From Paraliobacillus ryukyuensis (GTDB taxonomy: Bacteria > Bacillota > Bacilli > Bacillales > Amphibacillaceae): a DNA stretch of 64,000 nucleotides. Below the pieces are notes generated by a model, which saw only the letters and a list, made by a program, of their open reading frames with translations, ran no database searches and had not been told where the DNA came from. This document shows, in pieces, positions 19,886 to 29,640 of the stretch. The stretch is from positions 1-64,000 of the forward strand of contig NZ_QNRI01000006.1 of NCBI RefSeq assembly GCF_003315295.1. Direction: 5' to 3'. The first letter of the stretch is position 1, and every line of letters starts with the position of its first letter. Position numbers and translations under genes: made by a program.

Positions 19886-20791
19886 TTGAAAAAGAGACAA
19901 AAACCAAGTGAACTAATTATCTATGAGTATCTCAGCTATCGTAAAACACTAGCAGAAAAGGAATCACTGCAATACCGTAAGTTAAAAACGGGCTACCAAG
20001 GAGAAGTTTTATTTGATGAATATGTTGAACAAGTCCAGCAACATCATTTTATCATTCGTGACCTCTGGTTATCCTACAACAATAAAGCCTTCCAAATTGA
20101 CCTTGCTCTATTTATTAATAAAGCGATTTACTTATATGAAGTTAAAAACTACACAGGTGAATTTTATTATGCAAACGAACGACTTTACACCTTTGCTAAT
20201 AAGGAAATTGATGATCCTTTACTACAGTTGAAACGAACCGAATCACTATTAACACAGTTACTTAACAAGCTAGATTACAATATCCCCATCCACGCTTCCG
20301 TTGTCTTCGTAAATCTCAATTGCACTATTTTTCAAGCGCCACGAACGAAAAGAATTATCCTGTCAACACAATTAAATCGTTACTTTGGTTCATTTCCACA
20401 AACATCCACATTGGATCCAATTTTTCATCACTTAGCTAATAAACTTCATTCGATTCGTTTAGAAAAATCCCCTTATGAACAATTACCAATCTATCAATAT
20501 GTTGAATTACAGAAAGGAATCCCATGTTTGCAATGTAGACATTTCTATCAAAAGGTCAATGGGAAAAAGTGCATTTGCGAGAAATGTGGTAATCGTGAGC
20601 TCGTTCAATCAGCTATTTTACGAAATGTAGAGGAATTTATGATTTTATTTCCCAATGAACCTATAACTACTGTAAAGATATTGGAATGGTGTGATATACC
20701 GATTACACTACAACGAATTAAGTATACACTTCAGCCACATTTTGAAATGAGAGGTAGTAGAAAAGGAGCCTATTATGTAAAGAAACTATAA
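19886..20791 (+). CDS. NERD domain protein with C-terminal zinc-ribbon-like motif
   Basis: 301-residue protein with a NERD (nuclease-related) domain at about 40-150, recognisable by GYQGEVLFDEYV, the hydrophobic-D motif and YEVKNYTGEF, which parallels the E-x-K catalytic pattern of restriction-endonuclease-like folds. Near residues 212-235 a CLQC...CEKC pattern suggests a zinc ribbon, followed by a winged-helix-like tail. Starts with TTG behind GGAAAGAG. The activity is uncertain; nuclease function is family inference. Followed by the tandem repeat array. Confidence 0.75.
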   Translation: MKKRQKPSELIIYEYLSYRKTLAEKESLQYRKLKTGYQGEVLFDEYVEQVQQHHFIIRDLWLSYNNKAFQIDLALFINKAIYLYEVKNYTGEFYYANERLYTFANKEIDDPLLQLKRTESLLTQLLNKLDYNIPIHASVVFVNLNCTIFQAPRTKRIILSTQLNRYFGSFPQTSTLDPIFHHLANKLHSIRLEKSPYEQLPIYQYVELQKGIPCLQCRHFYQKVNGKKCICEKCGNRELVQSAILRNVEEFMILFPNEPITTVKILEWCDIPITLQRIKYTLQPHFEMRGSRKGAYYVKKL

Positions 20792-20849
20792 ATTAGAATG
20801 ACACAAAAGATATGACGAATAAAGGATTGATTTTTGTTAGAGCACGATT

Positions 20850-21168
20850 AACAAAGAAATAGTGAGCCTAAGAAGAGATTTCCGCTTAATCTGGATTTAA
20901 CAAAGAAATAGTGAGCCTAAGAAGAAGAGATTTCCACTTAATCTGGATTTAACAAAGAAATAGTGAGCCTAAGAAGAAGGGATTTCCGCTTAATCTGGAT
21001 TTAACAAAGAAATAGTGGGTCTAAGAAGAAGCGATTTCCACTTAATCTGGATTTAACAAAGAAATAGTGAGCCTAAGAAGAAGGGATTTCCGCTTAATCT
21101 GGATTTAACAAAGAAATAGTGGGCCTAAGAAGAAGAGATTTCCACTTAATCTGGATTTAACAAAGAAA
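20850..21168. repeat. Tandem array of six 52-bp units with alternating variants
   Basis: Units begin AACAAAGAAATAGTG at 20850, 20899, 20951, 21003, 21055 and 21107, with a partial seventh at 21159. The first unit is 49 bp (three bases missing); the others are exactly 52 bp. CCGCTT and CCACTT forms alternate. Units 3 and 5 are identical over the variable part and units 4 and 6 nearly so, which suggests a later duplication of a 104-bp pair. No convincing ORF runs through the array. Confidence 0.95.
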
Positions 21169-21343
21169 TCGTATAGAAAATAGTAGGTTATTTAGTATAT
21201 CCATATCAAGTTACGCTTCAAGATAGTGATTTCACCTTGTAAAGGTGTTTAACATCATAAGAAAAAAGGAATATATCGTATAAACCAACAGAAATGGATA
21301 AAATTTATGTTCAAACATAATAATAACAATAGAGAGGATGAGG
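21169..21343. other. Intergenic region before yvlC
   Basis: Together with the array this makes about 550 bp without a gene. The 175 bp after the array hold AT-rich sequence with a small TTTCACCTTGTAAAGGTG inverted repeat; no clear promoter can be assigned. Confidence 0.5.
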
Positions 21344-21544
21344 ATGATGAGAAAATTATATCGCTCCAATTCAGATAAAATGCTTGCTGGTGTTTTAGGT
21401 GGAATTGCAGATTATTTAGATATCGATTCAACTATTTTACGTTTAATTTACGCTATTGTATTTGTGTTCACTGGAGGCGCTCCTTTGTTTGTACTTTATA
21501 TCGTAGCTGCGTTTATTATGCCTAAAGAAGGTAGTATCTCCTAA
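21344..21544 (+). CDS. yvlC: PspC domain membrane protein (YvlC-like)
   Basis: Small PspC-domain protein of about 66 residues with the characteristic RKLYRS...MLAGVLGGIADYLDIDSTILRL core and a hydrophobic C-terminal half (one or two membrane passes). PspC proteins act in envelope-stress responses. ATGs at 21338, 21344 and 21347 compete; AGAGAGG ending at 21337 favours 21344 or 21347. The stop overlaps the ATG of yvlD (TAATG), so the pair is coupled, as in the B. subtilis yvlABCD operon upstream of hprK. Confidence 0.85.
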   Translation: MMRKLYRSNSDKMLAGVLGGIADYLDIDSTILRLIYAIVFVFTGGAPLFVLYIVAAFIMPKEGSIS

Positions 21545-21897
21545 TGATGCGTTGGATTGTATCGTTACTGTTAAATGCGGTTGCGCTGATTGTCGTATCC
21601 TATTTGTTTGATTCGTTTTATTTAGCTGGGATATGGACAGCGCTACTGGCTAGTTTGATCTTATCCATTTTAAATGCAGTAGTAAAACCAATTCTAGTAG
21701 TATTAACACTTCCGGTCACCATTTTATCACTTGGGCTTTTCTTGTTTGTCATTAATGCGATTACATTAATGCTATCCCAAGCAGTTATCGGAAATGCATT
21801 TGTTATTGATGGTTTTGGTATTGCCATTCTATCAGCAATTGTACTTTCTTTTATTAACTTAATTCTTATTCGATTAATTAAAGATCGATTGGATTAA
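21544..21897 (+). CDS. yvlD: Phage-holin-family IV membrane protein (YvlD-like)
   Basis: 117 residues with four hydrophobic segments covering most of the chain, typical of the YvlD/phage holin superfamily IV. Despite the family name it is a chromosomal envelope protein, not a lysis gene. Translationally coupled to the PspC gene. No enzymatic motif. Confidence 0.85.
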   Translation: MMRWIVSLLLNAVALIVVSYLFDSFYLAGIWTALLASLILSILNAVVKPILVVLTLPVTILSLGLFLFVINAITLMLSQAVIGNAFVIDGFGIAILSAIVLSFINLILIRLIKDRLD

Positions 21898-21933
21898 CAC
21901 GCAAAAGGCTGTTTGTCTTTTTGCGTGTTTTTG
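21897..21933 (+). terminator. Terminator of yvlC-yvlD
   Basis: ACACGCAAAA pairs with TTTTGCGTGT, followed by a T run with one G. Confidence 0.85.
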
Positions 21934-22005
21934 TTTATTTGGTGAAATAGTTAAGGGTGAGTTATAATAAGTGCTAACTGGATAAAAAGGAGTTAAACAG
22001 GAAAG

Positions 22006-23748
22006 ATGAGCAAGCCGTTTTTTCAATTTTCATTTGGAACAGACAAAATATCACCGCTAACTTTTGTCGATCCGATTACCATATATCAAGCGAAAACCAT
22101 AGGTGATGTTATACCTATCTTACATAAAGTAGAGAAAGCGGTGGAACAAGGTTATTATGCTGCTGGTTTTTTAGCTTATGAAGCAGCACCAGCATTTGAT
22201 GCCTCCTATCAAGTTTTTCAAGCAGACCATGCCTTTCCTTTCGTCTATTTTGCTATATTTGAAAAACCATCTTCGTTAAAAGGCTACGCTTCCAAGCAAT
22301 CTTATCATTTATCGGATTGGGAATTCAGGTCTAATTATGATTCCTATCAAGTCGGGATAAAAAATGTAAAACAGGCAATTGAACGTGGTGATACCTATCA
22401 AATCAATTACACGACGCACATGGAAGCAGAATTCTCTGGGGATCCATACAAATTTTATCAGCAGTTAAAACAAAATCAACAAGCAAACTATAGTGCTTAT
22501 TTTTCTTTTGACAACTATCATGTTTTATCTGCTTCACCAGAATTATTTTTTCATGTGAAGAATGGAAAAATTACTACAAAACCGATGAAAGGAACAGCTG
22601 CTAGAGGGCTTTGGTACGAACAAGATCAGCAATTAAAACAAACATTATATGATTCAGAAAAAGAACGTGCAGAGAATTTGATGATTGTAGATTTGTTACG
22701 TAATGATGTAGGAAAGATTGCGACGTTAGGTTCGGTAAAAGTAGAAAAGTTACTTGAAGTGGAAACCTATCCAACTGTACACCAAATGACTTCAACAGTT
22801 ACTGCGAATATTAAACAAGGCATCGGTTTAGTCGATTGGTTTCAAGCGCTATTCCCATGTGGGTCGATTACAGGTGCACCAAAGGTAAAAACAATGGAAT
22901 ATATTGCTTCGTTTGAACAATCACCAAGAGGAATTTATTGCGGTGCGATTGGTTATATCACACCTAACCAGGAAGCAATCTTTAATGTTCCAATTCGAAC
23001 GGTCGTCATTGACCAAGCAAGGCAACAAGCAACCTACGGTGTTGGTAGTGGTATTACGTGGGATTCTAGTGTGAAAAATGAATTTAAAGAATTACAAACG
23101 AAAGCAAAATTGCTGACGGAAAAACGTCCTAGCTTCGAATTGTTAGAAACTATGTTATTAACGGAAGGCAACTTTTTTATTGCATCCTATCATATGAAAC
23201 GATTAGCGAATTCAGCAGCGTATTTTAACTCTCCTTTTTCGCAAAAAAAAGTTCAAAGCGCTTTAGCAGAAGTGAAACAAACACGACAAACTGGTAACTA
23301 TAAAGTGCGATTATTGCTTGATAAACAAGGCATGGTACATACCCACGTAGACCCTTTAACACCTTCACCATCTTCGGTGGTTTGTGCGCTAGCAAAGCAA
23401 CCTATTGTGCAAGAAAATATATTCCATTATCATAAAACAACCAATCGTTTAATTTATCATGTACATGAAACACATGAACCGTCTATATTTTCTACATTAC
23501 TTTGGAATGATAAAGAGGAAATTACCGAATTCACGACTGGTAATGTAGTAGTGGAATACAATAACAAGTTTTATACACCACCAATAGCATGTGGCGTGTT
23601 ACCTGGTACGTACCGTGAATATCTTCTCGACCAAGGGATTATTGAAGAAAAGATCATTAGAAAACATGAGATTACTTCTGCCACAAATATATGGTTTATT
23701 AATGGGGTAAGGGGCTGGATACGTGTTAAAATAGTAGGGTTGTGTTAA
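22006..23748 (+). CDS. pabB: Fused aminodeoxychorismate synthase component I / aminodeoxychorismate lyase
   Basis: 580-residue fusion for p-aminobenzoate synthesis in the folate pathway. Residues about 1-370 are a chorismate-binding domain (motifs [48 protein letters not shown]) that makes 4-amino-4-deoxychorismate. Residues about 375-575 are a PLP-dependent class IV lyase (PabC) that releases PABA and pyruvate; TEFTTGNVV and [10 protein letters not shown] fit that fold. No pabA amidotransferase is in the window. A weak AGGAAAG precedes the ATG. The gene sits between yvlD and hprK, which are close neighbours in B. subtilis. Confidence 0.9.
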   Translation: MSKPFFQFSFGTDKISPLTFVDPITIYQAKTIGDVIPILHKVEKAVEQGYYAAGFLAYEAAPAFDASYQVFQADHAFPFVYFAIFEKPSSLKGYASKQSYHLSDWEFRSNYDSYQVGIKNVKQAIERGDTYQINYTTHMEAEFSGDPYKFYQQLKQNQQANYSAYFSFDNYHVLSASPELFFHVKNGKITTKPMKGTAARGLWYEQDQQLKQTLYDSEKERAENLMIVDLLRNDVGKIATLGSVKVEKLLEVETYPTVHQMTSTVTANIKQGIGLVDWFQALFPCGSITGAPKVKTMEYIASFEQSPRGIYCGAIGYITPNQEAIFNVPIRTVVIDQARQQATYGVGSGITWDSSVKNEFKELQTKAKLLTEKRPSFELLETMLLTEGNFFIASYHMKRLANSAAYFNSPFSQKKVQSALAEVKQTRQTGNYKVRLLLDKQGMVHTHVDPLTPSPSSVVCALAKQPIVQENIFHYHKTTNRLIYHVHETHEPSIFSTLLWNDKEEITEFTTGNVVVEYNNKFYTPPIACGVLPGTYREYLLDQGIIEEKIIRKHEITSATNIWFINGVRGWIRVKIVGLC

Positions 23749-23843
23749 TCCTATTAAATTTGGTGATAGTACTAACAAAAAATGCTACAATAAATGTACA
23801 TCTTATTATAATAATAAGCGAGCGTCATGATGGAGGAATCAAG

Positions 23844-24794
23844 ATGACTAAAATAATTACAAAAGACTTGTTAGATCAGTTTAAATTAGAAGTAGTAGCC
23901 GGGAAAGATGGATTAGATAGAGAAATTATTATGAGTGATATCTCTCGTCCTGGTATTGAGTTAACAGGTTATTTTCGTTATTATCCAAAAAAACGATTGC
24001 AATTACTTGGTAAAACAGAAATGTCTTACTATAAAGATTTAACGTCAAAAGATCGAGCAGATCGTGCCAAGCGCATGTGTACGCCAGAAACTCCAGGAAT
24101 TGTTGTTTCGAGAGGAATGGATATTCCAGAAGAATTAGCGGAGGCATGTGATGAAGCAAATGTACCGTTAATTCGTTCACCATATAAAACAACACGTGTG
24201 GTTAGCCGACTAACTAATTTTCTTGAAGCAAAATTTGCTCCATTCACAGCGATGCATGGGGTATTGGTTGATATTTATGGTGTTGGTGTTTTAATTACGG
24301 GACAGAGTGGTGTAGGTAAAAGTGAAACAGCACTTGAACTTGTCAAAAGAGGCCATCGTTTAGTTGCGGATGATAGTGTCGAAATTAGACAAGAAGATTA
24401 TGACCGACTTATTGGGTCTTCCCCACCGTTAATTGAACATCTATTAGAAATTAGAGGGCTGGGTATTATTAATGTGATGACTTTATTTGGAGCTGGTTCG
24501 GTTCGCTCTTATAAAAAAATATCCTATGTTATTAATTTAGAATCGTGGGATGAGAAGAAACAATATGATCGTTTAGGATTAGAAGAAGAAACAATGAAAA
24601 TCATTGATGTAGACGTACCAAAAGCAACATTACCCGTTCGTCCTGGTCGAAACTTAGCCGTCATCATTGAAGTGGCAGCGATGAATTTCCGATTGAAGCA
24701 AATGGGCGTAAATGCAGCGGAGGAGTTTTCTTCTCGCTTAACAACAATGATAGACGAGAGTGGTTCCAAATTAGGTTCAGATTACGATATGTAA
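23844..24794 (+). CDS. hprK: HPr kinase/phosphorylase
   Basis: Bifunctional enzyme that phosphorylates HPr at Ser46 and reverses the reaction, controlling CcpA-dependent catabolite repression. 316 residues; Walker A GQSGVGKS at 153-160 and the family signature [18 protein letters not shown] near 205. The frame is open from 23742, but ATG 23844 behind GGAGG is the true start. Its substrate HPr is encoded at 52.8-53.1 kb; the second usual substrate, Crh, survives here only as a remnant. Confidence 0.97.
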   Translation: MTKIITKDLLDQFKLEVVAGKDGLDREIIMSDISRPGIELTGYFRYYPKKRLQLLGKTEMSYYKDLTSKDRADRAKRMCTPETPGIVVSRGMDIPEELAEACDEANVPLIRSPYKTTRVVSRLTNFLEAKFAPFTAMHGVLVDIYGVGVLITGQSGVGKSETALELVKRGHRLVADDSVEIRQEDYDRLIGSSPPLIEHLLEIRGLGIINVMTLFGAGSVRSYKKISYVINLESWDEKKQYDRLGLEEETMKIIDVDVPKATLPVRPGRNLAVIIEVAAMNFRLKQMGVNAAEEFSSRLTTMIDESGSKLGSDYDM

Positions 24795-24815
24795 ATGTAA
24801 AGGGAGAGGTTTGAT

Positions 24816-25652
24816 TTGATATATAATGTGTCACCGCCAATTGATCGTGTATTTTTAGAAATAGGTTCTTTAACCATCTATTGGTATGCAGTCATTATTG
24901 TTTCTGGAGTTTTTATCGGTTTGTGGTTAGCGACTAGAGAAGCAAATCGATTAGGATTACAAAAAGATTTATTTGCAGATTTAATTATGTTTGCTTTACC
25001 AATCGCGATTATTTCTGCTCGTGCTTATTATGTTATTTTTGAATGGGATCAATACCGAGGTGGCCCATGGTGGGATGTTTTTGCTGTATGGCAAGGCGGT
25101 ATCGCTATTCATGGCGCATTGATTGGTTCAGTTATAACGGCAATTATTTTTGCTAGAGTGAAAAATGTATCTTTTTGGCAATTAGCTGATATTGCAGCAC
25201 CTAGTCTTATTTTGGGCCAGGCAATTGGTCGTTGGGGGAATTTTGTTAACCAGGAAGCGCATGGCGGGGTTGTTTCTGAGGCATTCTTCAATAACTTCAT
25301 GCAATATTTACCCGATTTTATTGTCAATCAAATGTACATAAATGGTGAATATTATCACCCGACTTTTTTATATGAATCTGTATGGAATATATTGATTTTT
25401 ATTTTACTGTTAGTTATCCGAAGAAAAGTCAATCCAAGACGAGGGGAATTGTTCCTCACATACCTTATAGGTTATTCCATTGGGCGCTACTTTATAGAAG
25501 GAATGCGTACCGACAGTTTATATATTATTGGTTCCTTACGAACTGCCCAAGTCATTTCTATCGTTATCGTTCTTATTTCAATTGCCATTATCATTTATCG
25601 TCGAAAAACAAAGCTTGCCAATCGCCATTACAATGGAAAAAAAGTGGCGTAA
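24816..25652 (+). CDS. lgt: Prolipoprotein diacylglyceryl transferase
   Basis: Integral membrane enzyme that attaches diacylglycerol to the lipobox cysteine of prolipoproteins. 278 residues with seven predicted membrane segments; signature regions [11 protein letters not shown] and [14 protein letters not shown] are present, as is the conserved [11 protein letters not shown] near the end. Starts with TTG at 24816 behind AAGGGAGAGG (no alternative ATG). 21 bp after hprK, same operon. The lipoprotein at 47.97 kb is one likely substrate. Confidence 0.95.
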   Translation: MIYNVSPPIDRVFLEIGSLTIYWYAVIIVSGVFIGLWLATREANRLGLQKDLFADLIMFALPIAIISARAYYVIFEWDQYRGGPWWDVFAVWQGGIAIHGALIGSVITAIIFARVKNVSFWQLADIAAPSLILGQAIGRWGNFVNQEAHGGVVSEAFFNNFMQYLPDFIVNQMYINGEYYHPTFLYESVWNILIFILLLVIRRKVNPRRGELFLTYLIGYSIGRYFIEGMRTDSLYIIGSLRTAQVISIVIVLISIAIIIYRRKTKLANRHYNGKKVA

Positions 25653-25668
25653 TCGGAGTGATTAATAG

Positions 25669-26631
25669 ATGAAACAGACATTGATAAGAGGTGCGAAACA
25701 AGGACTACAAGTGACGTGGACATTAAGTAAAGTCATATTTCCGATTACGGTAATCATTACAATCCTTCAATACACACCTGTATTTGATTGGCTTATTCGT
25801 ATAATCACGCCGATAATGAATAGTTTCGGGCTGTCTGGTGAAGCAGCAATTCCGTTAGTATTAGGGAATAGTCTTAATTTATATGCGGGGATTGCTGCCA
25901 TTGTTTCGTTCGATTTTACTGTAAAAGAAGTTTTCATTATGGCCGTGATGCTATCCTTTTCACACAATCTATTTATTGAATCCTCAGTAGCGACTAGAGT
26001 TGGCATTCGATGGCCAATCATCGTTGGTATTCGAATTACATTAGTGATTCTGTCTGCCCTGCTCATAAATTACTTTTGGGATGGTGGCAAATCGGTAGCT
26101 CAATATGGTTTACTAACACACCACGCGCAGTCACCTGAAGGTGTAGTAGCTATCACTCTAGAAGGGTTTCAAACTGCACTTATTAGCATTTTACAATTAG
26201 CGGCGATCGTCCTTCCATTAATGATTGTTTTACAATTTTTCCGTGAGTTAGGCTGGATGGACAAAATTTCAAACGTAGTCGCACCATTTACTCGGTTGAT
26301 GGGAATGGAGAAAAACGCCTCAATGACGCTTGTAACAGGATTAACAATTGGATTGGCCTATGGCGTTGGTGTCATGGTGCAAGCGGTGCAACAAGACGGA
26401 GTAGCGAAAAAAGATATGTATTTAGCGTTTATATTTTTAGTATCTTGTCATGCTGTAGTAGAAGATACACTTGTCTTTCTCCCGCTAGGTATACCAGTTT
26501 GGCCTTTATTATTAATCCGTTTAACAACCGCCATTGTCATGACTAGTGTAATAGGATATTTTTGGAACAAAAGCAATAAGAGAAATAGGAAGGAAGAAAC
26601 AGAGCATGAGTATACGTACAATTCTATTTGA
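25669..26631 (+). CDS. yvoD: Nucleoside-recognition (Gate) domain membrane protein, YvoD-like
   Basis: 320-residue polytopic membrane protein with two Gate/nucleoside-recognition modules (GLSGEAAIPLVLGNSLNLYAG and the TLVTGLTIGLAYGVGV stretch). B. subtilis YvoD occupies the same place between lgt and ppaX; the substrate is unknown. Follows lgt by 16 bp and its end overlaps ppaX by 26 bp. Confidence 0.85.
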   Translation: MKQTLIRGAKQGLQVTWTLSKVIFPITVIITILQYTPVFDWLIRIITPIMNSFGLSGEAAIPLVLGNSLNLYAGIAAIVSFDFTVKEVFIMAVMLSFSHNLFIESSVATRVGIRWPIIVGIRITLVILSALLINYFWDGGKSVAQYGLLTHHAQSPEGVVAITLEGFQTALISILQLAAIVLPLMIVLQFFRELGWMDKISNVVAPFTRLMGMEKNASMTLVTGLTIGLAYGVGVMVQAVQQDGVAKKDMYLAFIFLVSCHAVVEDTLVFLPLGIPVWPLLLIRLTTAIVMTSVIGYFWNKSNKRNRKEETEHEYTYNSI

Positions 26632-27244
26632 TCTAGACGGAACTTTAATTAATACGAATGAATTGATTATTGCATCATTTACACATACATTAGAAAAACA
26701 TACTGGAAGAACATATACCCGTGAAGAAATATTACCATTTATCGGACCACCTTTAGATGAAAGTATGCGACATGTGGATGAATCACAGGCAGAAGCAATG
26801 GTGCAAACATATCGAGAACATAACATTGCTAACCATAAAAAATATGTTGTTGCCTATCCAACTGTCGTAGAGACGGTAAAAACGTTAAAAGAAAAAGGTT
26901 ACCAGTTAGGTATTGTGACAACAAAAATTCGCGAGACTGCTGAACTAGGAGTCAAGATAACTGGAATGGAAGGTATGTTCGATGTTATTATTGGATTAGA
27001 TGATGTAACGAACGCAAAACCGCATCCAGAACCAATTATTAAAGCTTTAACAGAATTAAACGCGAATCCAATGCACGCACTTATGGTCGGAGATAATTAC
27101 CATGATATTGAATCCGGTCACAACGCTGGAGTAAAGACAGCTGGGGTAGCTTGGTCAATTAAAGGTGAAGCTACTTTGGCAAAATATGAACCAGATTATA
27201 TGTTAAAAGAAATGAAAGATTTGCTTCCTATTCTTGAGGTGTAG
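26606..27244 (+). CDS. ppaX: Pyrophosphatase PpaX
   Basis: HAD-superfamily phosphatase that hydrolyses the pyrophosphate produced by HPr phosphorolysis. 212 residues; HAD motif I DLDGTLINT at 9-17, motif II in VTTK, and motif III/IV MVGDNYHDIESG near 170-180. Its function is linked to hprK three genes upstream. Starts inside the yvoD reading frame behind AGGAAGG. Confidence 0.93.
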   Translation: MSIRTILFDLDGTLINTNELIIASFTHTLEKHTGRTYTREEILPFIGPPLDESMRHVDESQAEAMVQTYREHNIANHKKYVVAYPTVVETVKTLKEKGYQLGIVTTKIRETAELGVKITGMEGMFDVIIGLDDVTNAKPHPEPIIKALTELNANPMHALMVGDNYHDIESGHNAGVKTAGVAWSIKGEATLAKYEPDYMLKEMKDLLPILEV

Positions 27245-27247
27245 CAA

Positions 27248-27778
27248 ATGCGTAATACCAAACGTTACAAAGTAGATGGTGCTAATTCACTGTGGCATAT
27301 ATATAAGACAGTTCCATTTTTGAAGGTAATGAAGAATTTTATTGTGATTCAAGTGGCGAGATATACCCCATTTTTGGCAATGAAAAATTGGTTATACCGA
27401 AATTTTTTGCAAATGAAGGTGGGTGAGAATACTTCTTTTGCACTCATGGTTATGTTAGATATTATGTTTCCAGAAAAGATAACAGTTGGAAGTAATAGTG
27501 TCATTGGTTACAATACCACACTTCTTGCTCACGAGTACTTAATTAAAGAATATCGACTTGGTGCAATAAAAATCGGTAATGAAGTCATGATTGGCGCGAA
27601 CACTACTGTTTTACCGGGCGTAACCATTGGAGATGGTGCGGTTGTATCAGCTGGAACAGTGGTTCATAAAGATGTGCCAGCTGGTGCATTTGTTGCTGGA
27701 AATCCAATGCGTGTAATATATACTGCAGAACAAATGCACGAACGCAAAAACAACGATACTTTTTTAGATAACATCTGA
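27248..27778 (+). CDS. yvoF: Hexapeptide-repeat acetyltransferase, YvoF-like
   Basis: 176-residue left-handed beta-helix acyltransferase. Hexapeptide repeats run from about residue 60 to 155 ([32 protein letters not shown]) and end in the usual AGNPMRVI. The acceptor is unknown. It begins 3 bp after ppaX and ends the hprK operon, as in B. subtilis. Confidence 0.88.
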   Translation: MRNTKRYKVDGANSLWHIYKTVPFLKVMKNFIVIQVARYTPFLAMKNWLYRNFLQMKVGENTSFALMVMLDIMFPEKITVGSNSVIGYNTTLLAHEYLIKEYRLGAIKIGNEVMIGANTTVLPGVTIGDGAVVSAGTVVHKDVPAGAFVAGNPMRVIYTAEQMHERKNNDTFLDNI

Positions 27779-27837
27779 ATGGTATCGATCTCAGTTCATT
27801 CATTTGCCTAAAATCGATATGTTCCAAGGGGGAAGTA

Positions 27838-29475
27838 ATGTTGAAATTCTCCAATATGTATAGAGATGAAATAAAACATACGCTGATGAATCAGCAATTT
27901 GATGTGTTAGTGATCGGAGGGGGGATTAACGGATCTGGTATTGCTCTTGATGCAACAGCAAGAGGGTTAAAAGTGGCAGTGGTTGAAATGCAAGATTTTG
28001 CTTCAGGAAGTTCAAGTAGGTCTTCCAAACTATTTCATGGGACGCAAGTTGATCTGCGAGAAGGAAATATTAAACGTGCTACGGAATTAGCTAAAGAAAA
28101 TAGTATTTTAGTAGAAAACGGACCTCATATTACGCAACCAATACAGATGCTTGTTCCATTTGATAAACACAGCAATTTTAAAAAATGGACGACACGTATA
28201 GGATTGTCTATGCTAGAACGTGCGGCTAGTTTACCGAAGCAAGATCACCAACACTTTTCCAAACAAGCTACTAAGCAAAAAGAGCCCTTATTAAATCAAG
28301 ATCAATTACTTGGTTCTCGTTATGATATTGCCTATGCAACCGATGATGCCCGTTTAACACTTGAAGTGCTAAAAAAAGCTGTGCAACTCGGAGCAACAGC
28401 ATTAAATTATTTAAAAGTTATCCAACTTATCTATGATGCACACGGTACTATTATTGGTGTGGAAGTAGAAGATCAAATAACTGGTGATACAGGTGTGATT
28501 TCAGCAAGAAAAGTGGTTAACGCAACTGGACCATGGCTTGATGATTTGCAAGAATTAGCAAAAGAAGGTAACCGCTTTGTTTTGACTAAAAGCGTACATC
28601 TTGTATTTGACCGATCTACTTTTCCGATACAACAAGCCATCTGTTTTACTCATACCGATGGGAACAGAATAGTTGCTATTCCTCGAGAAGGTAAAGTGCA
28701 TGTTGGTCCTTCAGAGGTGTGTTATGGTGTGCATGAAGTTGGTTATCCTGGAGTAGATGAAGCGGATATGACCTATTTGTTAGAAGCAATCAATGCTGCT
28801 TTTTCCGAAGTGAATCTATCTAAAAATGATATTGTATCTAGCTGGGTGGGTTTACGTTCATCTATTTTTCGAAATAAAAAAAAGCCATACAAACCGTTAG
28901 AAAAAGAAGAAATAATGCTTCACTCAAGTTCTGGAGTAATTTTGATCCCTACTGTAGAAATGAATGGCTTTCGAAAAAATGCTGAAATCATTGTAGATCA
29001 TCTTGTAAAGCAATTTAAAGATGAAAAAGGGATATTGTATTCTTCATCGGAAACAAAATCAATCCCTATTGCAGGTGGTGAAGTAGGTGGTTCGCAAGGT
29101 TTTGCTACTTTCAAACAACAACAATTGCAACAAACAAAAGATATCCCAATAGACGAAGCAACAAAAGAGCGTTATATTGATCGTTATGGAAAAAACGTTG
29201 AAAAAATCTGGACGTATTATCATCAATACCAACAATCGGCGCAAAACTATCAAGTAGATGCCTTGCTGTTTGCTGAACTTAATTATACATTAGAAGAAGA
29301 ATGTATCTATATGCCGCTAGATTTTTTTGAGCGACGAACAGGTGCTATTCATTTTCATAGTGAAGTAATTAAACGGAATAGTGATGGTGTGATCGCATAT
29401 CTAAGAGATAAACTAAAATGGAATACCGAAGAAACAGCCTATTATAAAAGAGAATTACAGCTTGCCTGTCATTAA
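27838..29475 (+). CDS. Divergent GlpD-like FAD-dependent oxidoreductase
   Basis: 545 residues that align along the whole length with aerobic glycerol-3-phosphate dehydrogenase: FAD motif GGGINGSG at 27-34, SSSRSSKLFHG at 58-68, NATGPW near 230 and the FFERRTG segment near the end. Substrate-binding signatures are changed. HGGLRYL is HGTQVDL here (R and Y become V71 and D72), and GGKLTGYR is TVEMNGFR (Lys becomes Glu374). R340 in GLR is kept, but the usual following Pro is Ser. It is therefore doubtful that it oxidises glycerol 3-phosphate. Neither glpF nor glpK is nearby. RBS GGGGGA precedes the ATG. Confidence 0.75.
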   Translation: MLKFSNMYRDEIKHTLMNQQFDVLVIGGGINGSGIALDATARGLKVAVVEMQDFASGSSSRSSKLFHGTQVDLREGNIKRATELAKENSILVENGPHITQPIQMLVPFDKHSNFKKWTTRIGLSMLERAASLPKQDHQHFSKQATKQKEPLLNQDQLLGSRYDIAYATDDARLTLEVLKKAVQLGATALNYLKVIQLIYDAHGTIIGVEVEDQITGDTGVISARKVVNATGPWLDDLQELAKEGNRFVLTKSVHLVFDRSTFPIQQAICFTHTDGNRIVAIPREGKVHVGPSEVCYGVHEVGYPGVDEADMTYLLEAINAAFSEVNLSKNDIVSSWVGLRSSIFRNKKKPYKPLEKEEIMLHSSSGVILIPTVEMNGFRKNAEIIVDHLVKQFKDEKGILYSSSETKSIPIAGGEVGGSQGFATFKQQQLQQTKDIPIDEATKERYIDRYGKNVEKIWTYYHQYQQSAQNYQVDALLFAELNYTLEEECIYMPLDFFERRTGAIHFHSEVIKRNSDGVIAYLRDKLKWNTEETAYYKRELQLACH

Positions 29476-29480
29476 ACCCT

Positions 29481-29504
29481 GGACAAATTATTGTCCTTTT
29501 TTTT
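29481..29504 (+). terminator. Terminator after the GlpD-like gene
   Basis: GGACAA and TTGTCC pair around a 4-nt loop, followed by eight Ts. Confidence 0.85.
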
Positions 29505-29640
29505 GTGGGAAATAACCAAAGCAAGAACGATGTGGACTTTTTGGATATTTCGACATTTCTGCTGATTGTTATAGGAAGAAGTGTAAATATGTGATATACT
29601 TCATACGGTGTAATTGTCCTGAAACAAAGGAGGGAGACAT

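Noticed and set aside
20850-21168. CRISPR array
   Set aside because: Units are contiguous and nearly identical over all 52 bp, with no unique spacers and no cas genes nearby.
21544-21897. Prophage holin
   Set aside because: The family name suggests phage, but the gene is coupled to a PspC gene and sits in the yvlCD-hprK context; no other phage gene is present.
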